64,000 nt of DNA from Hawksworthiomyces lignivorus (lineage: Eukaryota > Ascomycota > Sordariomycetes > Ophiostomatales > Ophiostomataceae), in assembly GCA_002917075.1 (NCBI GenBank), contig NTMA01000001.1:1-64000 (forward strand). The letters run 5' to 3'. Position 1 is the first letter of the stretch. Each line of letters begins with the position of its first letter. Under the pieces are notes generated by a model that did not search any database, was not told where the DNA came from, and worked only from the letters and a program-made list of their open reading frames with translations. The position numbers and the translations under genes were made by a program. Of this stretch, positions 59,113 through 64,000 are shown piece after piece.

Positions 59113-60907
59113 AAAGCCTCAGATAAGATGAAGAATTAGAGTTAAAGCATAACAACACGGCTTTGGAGGTGTTGTCCTATGAGAGCTAGGACATATGATA
59201 GCCGTGTACTTTTTCTCACATTTTGCTGTTTAATACCCCGAATACAAACCTTAATGTGAAAAAGATAACTAGATCTTAAAATAGGAAAGGATTTCGGATT
59301 GCTGACCAAATCGAAAGCCATAATAATAATTTTTGCGTTTATTTCTTTACTATGTAGCAAAGAACAGTGCTGGAGCAGAGGAGAGATGTAGAAAATGTAC
59401 GCGAGTCTGATGGAGGGTACGTAATTTCCCAGATCGCGTTTCTTGAGCCTGGAACATGTGAAGGGCGTAAGAATATCTTTAGATTTAGACCCCTGTGGAA
59501 AAGTGGCCTACACAGCTCGTTTCGGCTGTTGCCCACTACATGCTGCTGATAAGGATTGAATTTGCCAAGAGTCAGATTTACATCTGGGTATACCTCAGCC
59601 TGCCGAATATCACTGAGAAGCCTCTTTTCCTCCATTCTTCTGGCTCTGCCTCTCTTCCTTACCTCTGGGCTTGTCTTTGCTCGTTTTTTGGTCGTCTTGA
59701 GGGGGGGACGGCGTTTAAGCATACAGAAGACATCAAACGCAAAGCCAGCGGGCGTGTTAACTGTTCCCTTTCTATGCTGTACGTACGTTTTCAGCGCCAG
59801 GAAAGCAACCCGCAGCCACGTAGGGCCGTCAGGCTTCGATGTTGAATATCGCACCCCATGGAAGCTTGATCTCATGATTTTCTTCATGATGTTTTATCAT
59901 AGCCATTACCCATTTGTGAGAACATAAAGACAAAGTAAAGATTACCCGGGTATCTGGAAAAGAACTTTACCATCAGAAGGCTAGCCGCGTTCCCGCACCT
60001 CATACTCCGTGCTGTTATAGACCTAATATGGGAAACGTTTGAAGCCAAGAAAGTTTGAATCACTACAAGACTATCGAAGAATGCGGAGGCTCGAACGGCA
60101 GAGAAAAGAAACAACGGCTTGATTTGAAACCCAAACTTTAATCCGACAAAACCAGTGAGCCTCTTCTCGATATATGTCAAGAGAAAGCTTATGAAGCCAT
60201 TATGCGAGAAACTACAGAAATTATCAACATACACACACATATGCAGATACAGATCCACGTATTCACTTATAACCCAACGGGCAAAAAAATTGAGGCTGGA
60301 AAGATGTTGAATTTCAGTCAGAATCCCAGAATCCATCTCATACCCATTTCCCAAAAGCCCGTTTTCTATCTAGAAGAAACAAAACAGAAACTCAAAAGAA
60401 TTGAGCACAAAACATCTCCCACAATCCCACGAACATCCTCCGTGCTCCGGAAATCTAGAAAATCTTGGCGGACCGCACACACATTAGTGGCTTGACAAGA
60501 GCGTGCGCTGCTCCAGTGCAGTTTGACATTCCTCCAAAACACCCATTTTCTCTAGCTGAACACAAAGTTTTTGTTTCCAAGTAAACCTCAAGAGGTTTTT
60601 TGTATTAAGAGTAAAGCCCAGAACTGAAACTTTATACCGAAAAAGTAAGTTTCTCCCAAAAACATGTTCCCAGAGAAAAATGGAAAAAAAAAAATGAAGT
60701 CTATCAACCACGTTATGTCCTTAGGTATCAAGCAAATGTAAAAATAGAAACGCTTCCAGGGTCATTAAATATTGAAAAGATGCGGAAAAGGGTTTTCGTA
60801 TTTTCAAGACTGGACAATCAACCAACGACCAAAACAGGAAAACATATTAAATCGCGACTGATAGCCATTCCCACGGCTTCTCCAACAAAAGGTTGCGTTT
60901 GCTAAAT

Positions 60908-61344
60908 TTACAGCAGAAGAGCGGCACCCAGAGCGACGGCACCAGCAGCACCGGACAGAACAACACCCTTGCCAGCACCGGCAACAACGACGGTGGCGGA
61001 AGGCTTGGGGCTGTAAGAAGCGGTGCCCTTGGGGGTCGTGGCGTTGACGTACCTGATGAGATAGTTAGCTCTGCTCTAGATGAGATCTCCGGATCGGAGG
61101 CTACTTACGGGGTGGTGCAGGAGACGGAGGTGTAGGTGGTAACAGGCTTCGTCAGGGTGCACGGGCAGTCCGTGATCGTCAGGGTGGTGGCAGAGGAGAC
61201 CGTGTAGGTCTTGCCGTTGTGGGTCAGGGTGGTGGCCTCAGGGCAGTAGGTAGTCAGAGCAGTGACGACCTCAGTGGTGTAGGTCACGTTGCCAGCCGAG
61301 ACAGCGGCAGCCAGGGCAAGGATGGAAGCGACAGAGAACTTCAT
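60908..61344 (-). CDS. Small GPI-anchored cell-wall protein, CCG-6-like
   Basis: Exons 61109-61344 and 60908-61052 give 126 residues. A signal peptide ([17 protein letters not shown]) is followed by a Thr/Ser-rich core with [27 protein letters not shown] and [11 protein letters not shown], a four-Cys pattern typical of clock-controlled protein 6 and related ascomycete wall proteins (family knowledge). The C-terminus is a short hydrophobic tail ([18 protein letters not shown]) after small residues, the profile of a GPI-attachment signal. The mature protein of about 85 residues would be heavily O-glycosylated and wall-linked. The codons are strongly biased to C-ending forms (GCC, ACC, GTC), suggesting high expression. 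Its long upstream region is otherwise empty. Confidence 0.88.
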
Positions 61345-64000
61345 TTTGACGGTTTGTTTTTGCCGAGAAGACGGTTTTGCTGAAATTAGCGAGGATTAAG
61401 AGCAGCGAAGCTGGTTGGGTTTGCGTTGAGGTAAGTTGTAACGAATGAAATTGACTGTAAGAGTCAGGGTAAGTTGATGTGAGTGAGTGTGGGTGAAGAG
61501 AAGAAAGAAAAAGAGAGGGAGGATGGATTGGAAAGTAAGAGAGGGTGGTCTTATATACAGGAATGGGATACCGCGTCCGGCCTGTTTTCTGTTTTCCTTC
61601 GCTCACATTCTCCGGCTTCAGGGGGGTGGAGGTGGGACCAGGGGGGGTATAGGGAATGGGCGATGAGCAGGCCTCAGCAACGGGGCTAGTAAAAACGAGA
61701 AGAAGAAAACAAGGTCCTGGCGGATGCCAGATGGGATGGGATGGGCATGCACGCACGGTGTGGAGGATTGCATTTTGCCCTGCGCGTGTCGTGTGTGCTG
61801 CGAGGAAATAGAAGGTGGAAACAGAGTGAGAACAGAAAAGGAGATTGACAGGCGCTAACTAGACCAGATCCGTGCTGTGGCCCATAATTTCTTTTTTTCT
61901 CTTTTTTGGTCAATCATAACATGACTTTCCAGAGGTAGACTAGGATTGGGAGTCTCCGTATGGATACGGATGAGGACAGGGGTATGGAGTGGGTGGGACC
62001 AGAAAAGGAGGTAAAGGGGGTGGGGAAGTATTTTTTTCTCTCTTTCCTCTCACTCCCTCTTGTCCTTTTCACTTTCTACGAAGCATCCTCTGAGCTCTAT
62101 ACGACATTCGCATATGCCTTTCAATACTGTTTTCAGTCTCTCGCTTTTGCGCTTCGTAATATGTGGAGTCCGCTTGATAGCAAAAGGCGCCGCCGAGGGA
62201 AATGCATGATGACTACTCCGTACTCGCATACTACCTACTTTCTTTTGAACCCACCTTTACTTCCTGCGTGCAGCGCAGGCGTACCTATGCGACAGAAAGC
62301 ACACAAAACAAAAGCAGCGGCGGTTGCTGCAGCATTTCCCCGAAATGAGAGAGATTAGAGAGAGGAACCGCCCAGGATTATACGAGCTACAGAGTTTTAC
62401 TCTTTGAAAGTACTTTCGCAATGCATCTCACACTGTAGTCCAAATTCAGCAGTTGTGGAAATGCGCTCATCCTACGGCGGTGTGCTTTTGTACGATATTA
62501 TGCTTGATATGGTATATTCATTAAAGAGTCCTTGATGCACTGGGCATACTGCTGAGCGGCCCTACGGAGCTATCGTCAAGTAGGGTGCATATCTGTTGTG
62601 CCTCTTCCTCCGGGAAATCCAGCTTATTGCGTCGTTTTGACATCCTCGTGTGGCATATGCATCGTACGAGTACAGGCAAGACGAAGGAGAAACACAACAA
62701 ACTTCGTAACGATCTCTCCAGTAGACACAGTGGAGTGAGAAGATGGTAAATAAAGAATAGGAGCTGCGAATATCAAGGAAGTAAAACACGCCGTAAGGGG
62801 ATCTCAGACAGGTACTTCCCGTAACATATATGGGCAGTCCAAAAATAAGTGACGGCAGGAGATGAGGGAAGAGGCGAAAGTCAGGTACAAGAACAATGGG
62901 AGAGAGAACCAGCGTAACGGTGGCCAGCGGATGATGGGCAACGGCTGCTTTCCTAGCCAGCTTTCCGTCTTTTTTTGGTGTGTGATATTAGAGATGTTGG
63001 CAGCGAAGGGGGCGAAAGGGAGCCAACAAACAGGAGAATCTCCGTGAAAGAGAAACGAGTGGCCAATTGCAAATCCCTTTGAAATGAACGGTTCCTGGGT
63101 TCTTTTGCTATCTATTTTAGCGTGTGGCGAGCGAATAAAAATACCCAGAAGTACTTGATATTACATGATCTTTGTATCTCTGCACCAGTCTATGAAAGCA
63201 AAAATACATGTCTAGAATAACCATACTTGTAGTCTGTTCAGGTAACAAATAATCCTACGGCGAACTACGCATAGGGTAGCGAGATAAGGTGGTCAAGTTT
63301 TTTTCTTTCCTGGGCGGTTGCTCTGCAAGGTACCAAAGAAACCACACCAACACATCAGGCACCGTCAGACACACGCGACGAGCCGGGGTGTTCGTTTCCT
63401 ATTTTTCTTATTTTTTTTTATAGCGGGGCGCGGAAATGAGCTGCGGACGCCACTTCTTGTTTGGAAAGGAGGTGTGTCTGGATCCTCACGCTGAGGATGC
63501 GAGAGAGCCACGGAATTACTTACGGAATATACGAGATGAGATGTAAAGATGAAGAGATAGGTTCCCTAAGCTTATAGAAGGAATACATTGTAATGTGGGA
63601 GAGCTTTGGGGGTACTGTAAATGTATACGACAGATAGTGAATATTTCCGTAAGCTTATCGAAAGAGGAGAGACAGTACTCCGTACGCAGTACTAGAAGCA
63701 ACAGCAGGGAAATAACAGAATAGAAGGAGGGCGGGCCAAGAGTAGATCTACGTTCATTTTTTCTGCAACGTAGTATCTTACATATCTATTATTCTGCGTA
63801 CGTCGTGCGTATCTATTTGAGACTGCCTTTCAGGTAACGCATATTTGATAAAACAGAAATGGGCAAAGACAAGAATGTTCGTTTTCTATTTTCAGTCCAA
63901 GGAATGCACAGTGCTGGATTGCGCCTACAGAAATGTCTGAGGACAGTACATACGGCTTCACGGTTTGGTCTAGGCCTGGCCGGCCTAGGTGGCGCGCTAC
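61345..64000. other. Upstream region of wall-protein gene and right edge
   Basis: No further gene is supported. The first 300 bases upstream of the wall-protein start are purine-rich on the plus strand, which is pyrimidine-rich in the direction of transcription, as expected for its leader. Exact TACTCCGTA words lie at 62214 and 63676. The extreme right end has a 7-bp inverted repeat CTAGGCC/GGCCTAG (63970-63988). Confidence 0.5.

Larger units (their letters stand above)
57425..60907. other. Gene-poor 3.5-kb region
   Basis: Apart from a possible coding remnant (57639-58010) and a tetranucleotide repeat (59083-59109), I see only random-looking frames. A 182-codon minus-strand frame at 59339-59887 has no recognisable domain and an irregular composition, so I do not call it a gene. 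Confidence 0.45.

Noticed and set aside
59339..59887. 182-codon minus-strand frame in the gene-poor region
   Set aside because: No recognisable family, domain or supporting splice structure. Its length is possible by chance, so it was noted but not called as a gene.
63970..63988. Inverted repeat CTAGGCC/GGCCTAG at the right edge as a possible transposon end
   Set aside because: It is only 7 bp and at the window boundary, and no partner repeat, target duplication or transposase is seen.

Overview
The window is nuclear DNA of a filamentous ascomycete (Pezizomycotina, most probably Sordariomycetes and perhaps Hypocreales; the rank is inference). The evidence is 17 protein genes with short spliceosomal introns (GTRAGT-like donors, YAG acceptors), pyrimidine-rich leaders, and families typical of that group: a Zn2Cys6 activator, a MIF-like protein with long disordered tails, a single-finger CCCH protein and a CCG-6-type wall protein. 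All exon models were built by hand from splice sites and reading-frame continuity, and every model closes without a frame break. No transposon, CRISPR array, rRNA or secondary-metabolite cluster was recognised.

Layout. 1-2.8 kb: MIF-like protein (+). 5.2-6.8 kb: Rag GTPase Gtr2 (+), tail to tail with the APC/C subunit Apc4 (-, 6.9-10.0 kb). 10.5-11.1 kb: complex I B15/NDUFB4-like subunit (+), divergent from apc4 and tail to tail with SAP18 (-, 11.4-12.3 kb). 12.8-14.1 kb: splicing factor Prp18 (+), divergent from SAP18. 14.8-16.5 kb: COP9 signalosome subunit 1 (-). 16.5-23.7 kb: a 7.2-kb gene-free interval, followed by a 1121-residue Zn2Cys6 regulator with a Gln/His-rich tail (+, 23.7-27.3 kb). 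28.5-30.6 kb: Xaa-Pro aminopeptidase (+), tail to tail with an Emp46/47-type lectin cargo receptor (-, 31.1-32.6 kb). 34.2-35.9 kb: ALG8 glucosyltransferase (+). 38.8-42.8 kb: ISWI accessory subunit Itc1 (+), after a 2.9-kb pyrimidine-rich upstream region. 44.7-46.8 kb: CCCH zinc-finger protein (+). 48.0-49.7 kb: COP9 subunit 3 (+), tail to tail with replication protein A large subunit (-, 50.1-52.2 kb). 53.2-55.7 kb: propionyl-CoA-synthetase-like enzyme (-). 57.3 kb: tRNA-Ser(GCU). 57.6-60.9 kb: gene-poor, with a possible decayed gene. 60.9-61.3 kb: small GPI-anchored wall protein (-). The last 2.7 kb holds no gene I can support.

How the genes relate. Most are unlinked housekeeping functions arranged as convergent and divergent pairs. 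Three act in ubiquitin-ligase control (Apc4, CSN1, CSN3). Two act in ER glycoprotein synthesis and export (ALG8 and the lectin receptor). Three are chromatin, splicing or replication factors (SAP18, Itc1, Prp18, plus RPA1). I did not find a convincing new multigene system. The most unusual signals are a recurrent intergenic 9-mer (TACTCCGTA), the long regulatory-looking regions before the Zn2Cys6 and itc1 genes, a MIF fold that cannot have the classical N-terminal proline, extreme 5' exon fragmentation in two genes, and long T runs on the sense strand of introns.
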